Below, piece after piece: positions 8,350-14,831 of a stretch of 18,378 nucleotides of DNA. The translations under genes were made by a program, and so were the position numbers. The stretch is from JBPBQZ01 sp050955105 (GTDB lineage: Bacteria; Pseudomonadota; Gammaproteobacteria; Burkholderiales; Burkholderiaceae): contig JBPBQZ010000071.1 of NCBI GenBank assembly GCA_050955105.1, forward strand, positions 1-18,378, in the 5' to 3' direction. Position 1 is the first letter of the stretch, and the number at the start of each line of letters is the position of its first letter. The notes under the pieces were generated by a model. The model ran no database searches. It saw nothing but the letters and a program-made list of their open reading frames with translations, and was not told the DNA's origin.

Positions 8350-9047
8350 GGGGATCCTTGTAGTGCAGTGGGGTTTTGCGGGTTCGAACTGTCAGCGAGT
8401 GCGGCGCCGATAAAGACCATCGCCAGCACCGTGAAGATGTAGGCCTGGACCGCGCCGGTGAGCAGGTCCAGCGCCATCAGCGGGATCGGCACCAGCAGGC
8501 CTGCCAGCGACAGGACGATGCCGACCACGAACACGCCGCTCATTACATTGCCGAAGAGCCGCACGGTGAGCGAGAAGGTGCGCGTGATCTGCTCGACCAC
8601 ATTGAGCGGGATCATGATCCAGGTGGGTTCGGCGAAGGTCGCGAGATAGCGCAACGTGCCACGCGTGCGAATGCCATAGAAGATGGTTGCGCAGAAGACC
8701 ACGAACGCGAGCGCGGCATCCGTTTCGATATGGGCTGTCGGGGGTTCCACGCCCGGGATCAGCGACGAACAGTTGCTCACCAGAATGAATATGAACAAGG
8801 TGCCGATCAGTGACCGGTACTTTTGCGGGTCAGCCTGCATCGTGTCGAGAATCTGCGCATCGATGGTGGTAACCAGCAGCTCGAGCACGGTTTGGAATTT
8901 CGATGGGGTGAGCGACAAGCGGTGCGTGGCGAGTACCGAGCCGACCACCAGGAGTGCCATGATCACCCACGTCGTGACGACCGGTGCCGTCACTGGAATC
9001 GGCCCAGCGTGGAACAGCGGCGTGGTGAGAAGCGGCGAATGGATCAT
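8346..9047 (-). CDS. atpB: N-type ATPase stator subunit a
   Basis: A 233-residue polytopic membrane protein that forms the two ion half-channels against the c ring. The essential arginine is Arg163 in SLTVRLFGNVMSG (about 159-171), equivalent to Arg210 of the E. coli subunit. The last helices contain QAYIFTVLAMVFIG, the conserved Q..F..L segment. The frame is open upstream, but the ATG at 9047 is chosen: it overlaps the atpR stop as ATGA, like most junctions of this operon, and gives the normal N terminus MIHSPLLTTPLFHAG. Length is typical of the short N-ATPase form. Confidence 0.94.
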   Translation of the reverse strand: MIHSPLLTTPLFHAGPIPVTAPVVTTWVIMALLVVGSVLATHRLSLTPSKFQTVLELLVTTIDAQILDTMQADPQKYRSLIGTLFIFILVSNCSSLIPGVEPPTAHIETDAALAFVVFCATIFYGIRTRGTLRYLATFAEPTWIMIPLNVVEQITRTFSLTVRLFGNVMSGVFVVGIVLSLAGLLVPIPLMALDLLTGAVQAYIFTVLAMVFIGAALADSSNPQNPTALQGSP

Positions 9048-9328
9048 GATATTGCCAAGCGAACCCGACGCAGCACCACCGAGCGCGCGATCAGCACACC
9101 CAGCGCACCGCATAGCAGCGTCCAGGGCCCGAGCTTCGCCAGTACGAAAAGAATCACGAGCAGCAGGCCGAGGCGCGCGAGCTGCAGCGCCAGCGCCTTG
9201 GCCGCCGCGCCGGATGCAAGCAGCTGGACGTTGCGCTGCAGCGTCGCGAAATGCCCGAGCCCCGCGGCGAACCCGACGATTAAGCCGGTAGGCACTTGTG
9301 CGAGCAAACTCAGGTGCTCAATCATCAT
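9044..9328 (-). CDS. atpR: N-ATPase accessory membrane protein AtpR
   Basis: A 94-residue protein with about three hydrophobic segments (around 11-25, 48-66 and 68-84). Charged residues lie within or beside them, for example the RLGLLLVI and LRRVRL stretches. AtpR is found only in N-ATPase operons and is thought to help assemble the rotor ring or a subunit; its role here is taken from the family and from its place between atpQ and atpB. Two consecutive ATG codons (9328 and 9325) are possible starts. The first overlaps the atpQ end by 11 bases. Confidence 0.85.
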   Translation of the reverse strand: MMIEHLSLLAQVPTGLIVGFAAGLGHFATLQRNVQLLASGAAAKALALQLARLGLLLVILFVLAKLGPWTLLCGALGVLIARSVVLRRVRLAIS

Positions 9329-9641
9329 GATGCTTGGTCCTTGTTTGTCGATGCATCCATTTCCACGCCGACCATAAGCCGAACGCGGCGCCGATCATTA
9401 AAAGCGGCGCGGAAAAGAACACGCCGGTAGCGAAATGCCGATCGAGCCAATGACCGACGACCAGGCCGAGCAGCGTCGGAATCACGATCGACCAGCCGAG
9501 AATGCCGATCTGCCCGAGACGGTTGCCAAGCGACGGCTCCGGCTCGTCGCGTGCCTCGCGCGCGCGTGCGCTCGCTTGTCGCGCGGCACGCATGATGCGC
9601 TCGCTATCGGTTGCCTGGTCGAAGTCGTCGGATGGGCTCAT
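9318..9641 (-). CDS. atpQ: N-ATPase accessory protein AtpQ (AtpI/AtpZ-like)
   Basis: A 107-residue protein with a charged, cytoplasmic N-terminal third (about 1-40) and two membrane helices (about 45-62 and 73-92). The helices are joined by GHWLDRHFATG, a hairpin typical of the AtpI/AtpZ family of ATPase assembly factors. In N-ATPases this gene is called atpQ. Family members are thought to assist c-ring assembly or carry Mg2+; neither is shown by this sequence. The ATG at 9641 overlaps the atpC stop as ATGA. Confidence 0.85.
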   Translation of the reverse strand: MSPSDDFDQATDSERIMRAARQASARAREARDEPEPSLGNRLGQIGILGWSIVIPTLLGLVVGHWLDRHFATGVFFSAPLLMIGAAFGLWSAWKWMHRQTRTKHHDD

Positions 9642-10057
9642 GCGCCACCCTGGTTCGGGCGCAGATAGCGCAACAGCTGCCGCACCGCTTGGGCATGCAT
9701 GCGGGTCTGTTCGACCCGCGCGTTACGGCTGACATCGAGCCGTGCGGCGTGCGCCGCGTCGATGCGCGCTTCCAGCGTCGCGAGCGAATCGCCCAGCACG
9801 CCATTGCGGCACGCGATGCTCACGTGGCTGCCATCCGAGACCCGCAGCACCCCTTCTTCCACTGCGCAGAAGTGCTCGACCTGGTCCGCGCCGCGCCAGC
9901 GCAGTACCGATGGCGTGAGCACGGTGAGGAAATCGGCGTGTCCCGGCCGGATGCCGAAGCTACCGCTCTCATCTTCGGCACGCAGCGAGACGATGGCGGC
10001 GGCGTCCACCAGGATGCTGGCGGGCGTGGAGACGGTGAGCTGCAGCGTCGGGCTCAT
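9638..10057 (-). CDS. atpC: N-type ATPase epsilon subunit
   Basis: A 139-residue epsilon subunit of the central stalk. The N-terminal beta-sandwich is clear: LQLTVSTPASILVD, then SGSFGIRPGHADFLTVL (about 33-49), the hallmark of the family, then a beta strand GVLRVSDG. The C-terminal helical region (about 90-139) is present and arginine-rich. The ATG at 10057 overlaps the atpD stop as ATGA; the longer open frame upstream lies inside atpD and is ignored. Epsilon couples gamma to the c ring and can brake ATP hydrolysis in F-type enzymes; whether it does so here is unknown. Confidence 0.92.
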   Translation of the reverse strand: MSPTLQLTVSTPASILVDAAAIVSLRAEDESGSFGIRPGHADFLTVLTPSVLRWRGADQVEHFCAVEEGVLRVSDGSHVSIACRNGVLGDSLATLEARIDAAHAARLDVSRNARVEQTRMHAQAVRQLLRYLRPNQGGA

Positions 10058-11523
10058 GGCGTCGCCGCCGCGTTGGCGGTTGCCGGTTTCGAGACGCTTT
10101 GCTCGCGCGCGCGGGCCTCGTCCAGCTTGCCGATCATGTAGAGCGAACTCTCTTGCCAGTCGTCGCACTCGCCGTCGAGAATCGATTTGCAGCCGGCGAG
10201 CGTATCGGCGATCGCGACCGAGCGGCCCGGCACGCCCGTGAAGGCTTCGGTAACCGTGAAGGGTTGGGTAAGAAAGCGCTGCAAGCGGCGCGCGCGACCG
10301 ACGATGCGGCGGTCGTCGTTGCCCAGTTCTTCCACGCCCAGCAGCGAGATCACATCCTGCAATTCGCGATAATGCTCGACCGCGCGCCGCACCGCCGTGG
10401 CGATGCGCGCGTGCTCTTCGCCTACCACGAGCGGATCCAGCAGCACCGACGACGATGCGATCGGGTCGATGGCGGGGTACATGCCCTCGGCGGCCATCGA
10501 GCGCGACAGCACCACCATGCTGTCGACGTGCGCGGCAATCGCCGTCACGGCGGGATCGGTGAAATCATCGGCGGGCACGTAGACCGCTTCGATCGCTGTC
10601 ACCGACACATCACCCACCGAGACGATGCGCTCCTGCAGCGCGGCCACCTCGGTGGCGAGCGTCGGCTGATAGCCGACTCGCGAGGGCAGCCGGCCGAGCA
10701 GGCCCGACACTTCCGCGCCGGCCTGCACGAAGCGGAAGACGTTGTCCATCAGCAGCAAGACGTTCTGGTGGCGTTCGTCGCGGAAATATTCGGCGATCGT
10801 GAGCGCCGTCAGCGGCACGCGCCAGCGCGCACCAGGCGGTTCATTCATCTGGCCATAGACGAGCACGGTACGCGGCAGCACGCCAGAGTTACGCATGTCG
10901 GTGAGCATCTCGTGGCCTTCACGGCAACGTTCGCCCACGCCCGCGAACACCGAGATGCCCTGATAACGCTCGACCATCGCGTGAATCAGTTCCATCACCA
11001 GCACGGTCTTGCCGACGCCCGCGCCGCCGAACATGGCGGCTTTGCCGCCCTGCGCGAGCGGCGTGAGCAGGTCGATCACCTTGATGCCGGTGGCGAAGAT
11101 TTTCGTGTCCACGCCCTGCGACGCCAGCGGCGGCGGCTGGCGATGAATCGCGCGGCGCGGCACGTCGGCCGGCAGCGCTATGCCGTTGTCGCCCGGTACG
11201 CCGGTTACGTCGATCAGCCGGCCGAGCATCGCCTCGCCGACCGGCACTTCGATCGGACCACCCGAAGCTTGCACCGGCGCGCCGCGCCGCAGGCCGTTGG
11301 TCGAGCGCAGCGCCAGGGCGCGCACGGTGCCTTCATCCAGATGCGCCTGCACTTCGGCAATGATCGGCGGCCCATCGTCGGTCGCAATGACGAGCGCTTC
11401 TTCGATCAGCGGCAGAATTCCGGCGGAGAAGGCGATATCCACGACCGCACCACGCACCGCCGTTACGCGGCCTTGCGGTGCGGGTGCCGCGGTCTGTTCG
11501 GGCGAGCTCGGGCGAGTGTTCAA
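10054..11523 (-). CDS. atpD: N-type ATPase beta subunit (catalytic)
   Basis: A 489-residue catalytic subunit and first gene of the operon. Walker A is GGAGVGKT (166-173), the catalytic glutamate is Glu198 in GVGER, and the Walker B region is VLLLMDNVFRF, followed by AGAEVSGLLGRLPSRVGYQP. The residue after GVGER is Cys200 where most beta subunits have Thr or Ser. The start is a TTG at 11523: a stop lies four codons upstream in frame, and the next ATG would remove the whole N-terminal barrel. An AAAGGG site sits at 11534-11529. The weak start codon may limit translation of the first gene. An FNR-type promoter precedes it. Confidence 0.95.
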   Translation of the reverse strand: MNTRPSSPEQTAAPAPQGRVTAVRGAVVDIAFSAGILPLIEEALVIATDDGPPIIAEVQAHLDEGTVRALALRSTNGLRRGAPVQASGGPIEVPVGEAMLGRLIDVTGVPGDNGIALPADVPRRAIHRQPPPLASQGVDTKIFATGIKVIDLLTPLAQGGKAAMFGGAGVGKTVLVMELIHAMVERYQGISVFAGVGERCREGHEMLTDMRNSGVLPRTVLVYGQMNEPPGARWRVPLTALTIAEYFRDERHQNVLLLMDNVFRFVQAGAEVSGLLGRLPSRVGYQPTLATEVAALQERIVSVGDVSVTAIEAVYVPADDFTDPAVTAIAAHVDSMVVLSRSMAAEGMYPAIDPIASSSVLLDPLVVGEEHARIATAVRRAVEHYRELQDVISLLGVEELGNDDRRIVGRARRLQRFLTQPFTVTEAFTGVPGRSVAIADTLAGCKSILDGECDDWQESSLYMIGKLDEARAREQSVSKPATANAAATP

Positions 11524-11528
11524 GATAA

Positions 11529-11534
11529 CCCTTT
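11529..11534 (-). promoter_or_regulatory. Ribosome binding site deciding the TTG start of atpD
   Basis: AAAGGG on the minus strand, five bases before the TTG at 11523. With the in-frame stop just upstream, it fixes this TTG as the only reasonable start of atpD. Confidence 0.6.
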
Positions 11535-11551
11535 ACGGTTCGTATGAAACG

Positions 11552-11557
11552 ACTATA
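11552..11557 (-). promoter_or_regulatory. Probable -10 element of the atpD promoter
   Basis: TATAGT on the minus strand (5 of 6 matches to TATAAT). It predicts transcription from about 11545, a 5' leader of about 22 bases, and the FNR-type box at -41.5. There is no good -35 hexamer, as is usual for class II FNR-dependent promoters. Confidence 0.65.
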
Positions 11558-11579
11558 GGCGCGCGCCGCAGGCAAGCAG

Positions 11580-11593
11580 TTGATCTGCGTCAA
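11580..11593 (-). promoter_or_regulatory. FNR/ANR-type box for the N-ATPase operon
   Basis: Read on the minus strand the site is TTGAC-GCAG-ATCAA, a full match to the FNR/ANR/DNR consensus TTGAY-N4-RTCAA. Its centre (11586.5) lies exactly 41.5 bases upstream of the start site predicted from the -10 element at 11557-11552. That is the standard activating position for this regulator family. It indicates induction when oxygen is low, or by nitric oxide if a DNR-type protein acts. Confidence 0.8.
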
Positions 11594-11738
11594 TAGAATG
11601 CTTTGGGAGCGCGACACGATGGCAATTGATCGTCGAATGAATGACGCACAGTTGCGCTAAGTCAATGAATCAAGACGAAATGCAATCACTATGTGCAGAG
11701 AAGGTGTTAAAGACCAGGCAATAAACAGGGAGTGCGTG

Positions 11739-12056
11739 ATGGGCATCGGCATGCAGGTTATTTTCATCGGCTTTCCCGGGTCGCTCGTCATCGAGGCGGA
11801 GGCCGGCGCGCAACTGGTGCGACTCGAGCGATTCGCCAGGAAAATATCCGGGTGCAATCTGACGCTTCAGTCACTTTCAAAACGTCTCGACAAGCGGTTA
11901 TACGGCGCGCAGCTGGATCTGATTGCGTTGCATGGACCTTTGCTGACGATGGCCCAGTGCACCAACGACGACCCGCTGCGCGCGGTCGAAGCGGCGTTCG
12001 ACGCAGCCGAAACCGCGCTGTTGCGGGGTGGCCCGCGCCTGTTGGCGGCGCCCTAG
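11739..12056 (+). CDS. Small HPF/RaiA-like protein (probable ribosome hibernation factor)
   Basis: A 105-residue soluble protein. The ATG at 11739 has a CAGGGAG site at 11726-11732; the earlier ATG at 11691 has none. The pattern fits the beta-alpha-beta-beta-beta-alpha fold of the S30EA/HPF/RaiA family: a first strand (MQVIFIGF), a helix with the AQLVRLERFARKISGC pattern, strands around NLTLQSLSK and YGAQLDLIALHG, then an acidic helix DPLRAVEAAFDAAETALLR, close to the family's D..AI.DAFDAA. There is no long C-terminal extension, so it is a short form. Such proteins bind 30S or 70S ribosomes and stop translation in stasis. It is divergent from the N-ATPase operon and shares its CTAG stop with the convergent regulator. 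Recognised by pattern only. Confidence 0.62.
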   Translation: MGIGMQVIFIGFPGSLVIEAEAGAQLVRLERFARKISGCNLTLQSLSKRLDKRLYGAQLDLIALHGPLLTMAQCTNDDPLRAVEAAFDAAETALLRGGPRLLAAP

Positions 12057-12835
12057 ACCAACCGCGACAACCGCTCCAGATCGACGATGCGGATGTGCTT
12101 GCCATTCGTCTCGATAAGGCCGTCTTTTTGCAAGCGCGTGAACATGCGGCTGACCGTTTCCAGTTTCATCCCGAGATAGCTGCCGATCTCGTCACGTGTC
12201 ATGCGCAAATTGAATTCGGTGCGCGAATAGCCCCGCGCCGCAAAGCGCGAAGACAGATCGACCAGCAGCGCGGCCACGCGCTGTGATGCCGACATCGTGC
12301 CGAATTGCATCATCAGCGTGGCTTCACGCACAATCTCGCTGCTCAGCAGTCGATGCACGTGGTGCTGTATCGCCTTGACCTCGCGACATAGCATCTCCAG
12401 CAAATCGAAGGGCACGATGCACACGATACTGTCCTCGAGGGCGATCGCGTCGCAACCATGCTGGTCGATACAAACGCCGTCGAGCCCCAGCGTATCGCCG
12501 GTGAAATGAAAGCCCGTGACATGTTCCAGGCCGTCCCGATGCAGGATCACGGTCTTGAATGATCCCATGCGCACGGTGTAGAGACTTTCGAAGGCGTCAC
12601 CGGCGCGGTAAAGCGCTTCGCCGCGCCGAACCACGCGCGTGCCGCAAATAAGGGCCTCGAACCTCGCCACTTCGTCTTGGGTGATATCCACCGCGGTGGG
12701 CACTGGCCGCGCGGCGCGGCAAGCAGGCGTGGCGCCTCGCGCGCCGCGGTTTGTTACCGGATACGTGTAGTTGCCCGTCAATCGCGGCGACTCAGCGAGC
12801 GCGGCGGTCTGGTTTCTCAATGCATGGAACATCAT
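12053..12835 (-). CDS. Crp/Fnr-family regulator with FNR-type recognition helix, lacking the usual cysteine cluster
   Basis: A 260-residue transcription factor. An effector beta-roll (about 60-145) is followed by a dimerisation helix (about 150-185) and a winged helix with TRDEIGSYLGMKLETVSR (213-230). The E..SR residues (Glu226, Ser229, Arg230) are those FNR uses to read TTGAT sites. FNR proteins carry C-x2-C-x5-C near the N terminus plus one internal cysteine. Here only Cys39 remains in the N-terminal region, although Cys139 matches the internal one. A normal [4Fe-4S] oxygen sensor is therefore unlikely, and the protein may be DNR-like or use another signal. Paired ATGs at 12835 and 12832 follow a GGGAG site (12844-12840); the second has better spacing. 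It may act on the box before atpD (inference). Confidence 0.88.
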   Translation of the reverse strand: MMFHALRNQTAALAESPRLTGNYTYPVTNRGARGATPACRAARPVPTAVDITQDEVARFEALICGTRVVRRGEALYRAGDAFESLYTVRMGSFKTVILHRDGLEHVTGFHFTGDTLGLDGVCIDQHGCDAIALEDSIVCIVPFDLLEMLCREVKAIQHHVHRLLSSEIVREATLMMQFGTMSASQRVAALLVDLSSRFAARGYSRTEFNLRMTRDEIGSYLGMKLETVSRMFTRLQKDGLIETNGKHIRIVDLERLSRLV

Positions 12836-12960
12836 TCACTCCCGTTTGCATTCACAACCCAGTATCGCGCGCCGCCGGTCGGAACAAAATCGGCGTGGAA
12901 TGAAGTTGTTGTAGGGCTTGGGGAGGCAGTGTAGGGCGTTGCCTACATGCGCTTGCCGAA
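12836..12960. promoter_or_regulatory. Promoter region of the Crp/Fnr-family gene
   Basis: A 125-base gap between the response regulator stop and the Crp/Fnr-family start. Weak promoter elements are visible on the minus strand (GATACT at 12866-12861). A TGTAGG dyad plus a matching half-site lies further upstream. No FNR-type box and no clear terminator are seen. Confidence 0.5.
12930..12947. promoter_or_regulatory. TGTAGG-N6-CCTACA dyad, candidate operator
   Basis: An 18-base inverted repeat with perfect 6-base arms. A second copy of TGTAGGGC starts at 12910, exactly 20 bases (about two helical turns) from the TGTAGGGC at 12930. It lies about 100 bases upstream of the Crp/Fnr-family start. 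It could be read as a hairpin after the response regulator gene, but no T-run follows on that strand. Binding by the neighbouring NarL-type regulator is a guess. Confidence 0.4.
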
Positions 12961-13602
12961 TCAGCTGTCTGCCTCGAATAATTTGTGCCGCATCGCGTAC
13001 TGAACCAGCGCAATATCGTGCGGCATCTGCATCTTCTCGAGAATGCGGGTTTTATAGGTACTGACGGTTTTGCTGCTGACGCAAAGGATGTCCGCGATTT
13101 CGGTAATCGTCTGTCCGTTGCAGATACGGCGAAATACCTCGATCTCACGGTCGGACAGGCGTTGATGGGGAAGCGTGTCGGTCGGCTCATTCAGGCTCTG
13201 AGCCAGTTGCTCTGCCATCGAGAGGCTCACGTACACGCCGCCGCTGGCGACCTTGCTTACTGCCGCCACCAGTTCAGCGCTCGCGCTTTCCTTGGTCAGA
13301 TAGCCGGCAGCGCCAGCTTTGAACGCCCGCACCGCATACTGTCGTTCGGCATGCATGGTCAGGACGAGGATGCGCAGCGCCGCTCGGTCGTGCCTGATCT
13401 GCGAGATGAGTTCAACGCCGCTGCGTCCGGGCATGGAGAGATCGAGCACGATCACGTCCGCCGCGGTGGACCGCACCAGGGCGAGGGTGCTGGTGGCATC
13501 ATTGGCTTCGCCTACCACGTCGAAACCCTTCGCGCCCTGCAGGATGTGTCTTAGCCCATCGCGCACGAGCGCATGATCGTCCGCTATCAGCACTTTCGTC
13601 AT
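12961..13602 (-). CDS. Two-component response regulator, NarL/FixJ family
   Basis: A 213-residue cytoplasmic regulator. The receiver domain (about 1-120) has the acidic pair in IADDH (Asp8, Asp9), the phosphorylation site Asp54 in VIVLDLSMPG, and the conserved Lys in YLTKES. The LuxR-type DNA-binding domain (about 145-210) shows LSDREIEVFRRICNGQTITEIAD and SSKTVSTYKTRILEKM. Its ATG overlaps the kinase stop as ATGA, so the two are translationally coupled and are the likely partners. The target is not known; the dyad just downstream, in front of the Crp/Fnr-family gene, is a candidate. Confidence 0.94.
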   Translation of the reverse strand: MTKVLIADDHALVRDGLRHILQGAKGFDVVGEANDATSTLALVRSTAADVIVLDLSMPGRSGVELISQIRHDRAALRILVLTMHAERQYAVRAFKAGAAGYLTKESASAELVAAVSKVASGGVYVSLSMAEQLAQSLNEPTDTLPHQRLSDREIEVFRRICNGQTITEIADILCVSSKTVSTYKTRILEKMQMPHDIALVQYAMRHKLFEADS

Positions 13603-14750
13603 GGCGACACCTCGTGCAGTTGCACTGCCTTCAGGGGAAACGTGACCGTCACCGAAAAGCCCTGGCCGATCGAACTATCGATCGATACCTGGCCGCCGAG
13701 CATATGTGCGCGCTCGCGCATGCCGAGCAAGCCGAATGACTTGCTGCCCTCCGGCGTGACCCGATCAGCCTCGCCGCGACCGTTGTCCGACACGCGCAAT
13801 ATGCATTCGCCGCGTTCGACCGAGATGGTCAGCGTGACCAGTGTTGCTTCCGCATGCCTGGCAACGTTGGTCAGCGCCTCCTGCACGATGCGAAACAGCG
13901 TGGTCGCGGCATCCGGGCTGAAGCGGGTGTCACCGTGCTGCAGTTGCGTCTCGACGGGAATGCCATAGCGGCTGGTGAAATCGTTCACCAGCCATTCGAT
14001 CGCCGGGACCAGGCCCAGATCGTCGAGCATCACGGGCCTTAGGTCGGCGGCGATGCGCCGCACTGATGCAACGGTGGCGTCGATCAGCCGTCGCATGCCC
14101 TGGATCTGTGTCAAGAGTCGCTCGCGAACCGCGGGGTCGGCGACCGCAAGTTCGCCATGCAGCGCGTTTTCGACCGATGAAAGCGCCATCTTGAGCGCAG
14201 TCAGTTGCTGGCCCAGATCGTCGTGCAGCTCGCGCGCGATACGCTGCTTCTCTTCTTCGCGCACATGCTGCAGATTGGCGGACAAGGCGCGCAATTCTTC
14301 GCGGGAAGCCTTGAGCGCCGTATCCGCCTTCACGCGCTCCGTGACATCACGCAGCACGACGGTATACAGCTTGCCGTCGCCATCCTGAATTTGCGAGATG
14401 GAAGCTTCGATCGGAAACTCGTCGCCGTTGGCTCGCAAGCCGAACAACACGCGTTGCTGGCCCATCTGCCTGTCTGACACGCCGGTTACACCGAACTGAT
14501 GGACGTGGGTTGCGTGAATACGCCGAAAGCGGCTCGGCAGCAGGCGTTCGAGCGATGTTCCGACTGCTTGCGCCGACGAGATACCGAACACTTCTTCGGC
14601 CATCGGGTTGAACATCAGGATCTGCTGGTTGTCGTCGATGGTGAGAATGGCTTCTCTGGAGGAACGAATGATGGCCATCATTCGCGCCTCATTGAGCGCG
14701 GGCCGCAGTGGCTGCGGCGCGGGCAGCTTGTCGTTTTGCTCGTTGTCCAA
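13599..14750 (-). CDS. Soluble PAS-domain sensor histidine kinase (HisKA_3 type)
   Basis: A kinase of up to 383 residues with no membrane segment or signal peptide. One PAS domain (about 24-140) leads through a coiled linker to the HisKA_3 dimerisation helix with the phospho-accepting His176 in ARELHDDLGQQL. The ATPase domain has the N box EALTNVARHA (Asn295), the G1 box DNGRG (322-326) and SFGLLGMRERA. This layout is typical of NarX/DegS-class kinases that pair with LuxR-type regulators. His79 aligns by eye with the heme-ligand histidine of FixL, but this histidine is also common in non-heme PAS domains. The start is uncertain: a TTG at 14750 gives the longest protein, while the ATG at 14681, with GAGG just before it, begins directly at the PAS domain. 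Confidence 0.92.
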   Translation of the reverse strand: MDNEQNDKLPAPQPLRPALNEARMMAIIRSSREAILTIDDNQQILMFNPMAEEVFGISSAQAVGTSLERLLPSRFRRIHATHVHQFGVTGVSDRQMGQQRVLFGLRANGDEFPIEASISQIQDGDGKLYTVVLRDVTERVKADTALKASREELRALSANLQHVREEEKQRIARELHDDLGQQLTALKMALSSVENALHGELAVADPAVRERLLTQIQGMRRLIDATVASVRRIAADLRPVMLDDLGLVPAIEWLVNDFTSRYGIPVETQLQHGDTRFSPDAATTLFRIVQEALTNVARHAEATLVTLTISVERGECILRVSDNGRGEADRVTPEGSKSFGLLGMRERAHMLGGQVSIDSSIGQGFSVTVTFPLKAVQLHEVSP

Positions 14751-14831
14751 TTGGTCGACGCCCTCGGTGATCGGCGGCAGATTGCCGCGTTCTCAGAACC
14801 ACTACCGAGACAGATCATGCCACGTTAGATG

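Larger units (their letters stand above)
11524..11738. promoter_or_regulatory. Divergent promoter region between atpD and the HPF/RaiA-like gene
   Basis: A 215-base non-coding stretch, richer in A+T than its surroundings. It holds the FNR/ANR-type box and -10 element for the N-ATPase operon on the minus strand. It also has weaker FNR-type half-sites and the ribosome site of the plus-strand gene. Both genes start away from this region, so shared control is plausible. No RNA gene or terminator is seen in it. Confidence 0.75.

Noticed and set aside
10099..11547. Long open frame on the plus strand opposite atpD (about 480 codons), with similar frames opposite atpA and metE
   Set aside because: The products are rich in His, Arg and Ala with no recognisable motif, a common by-product of high-GC coding DNA read on the other strand. 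The minus-strand genes carry intact catalytic motifs.
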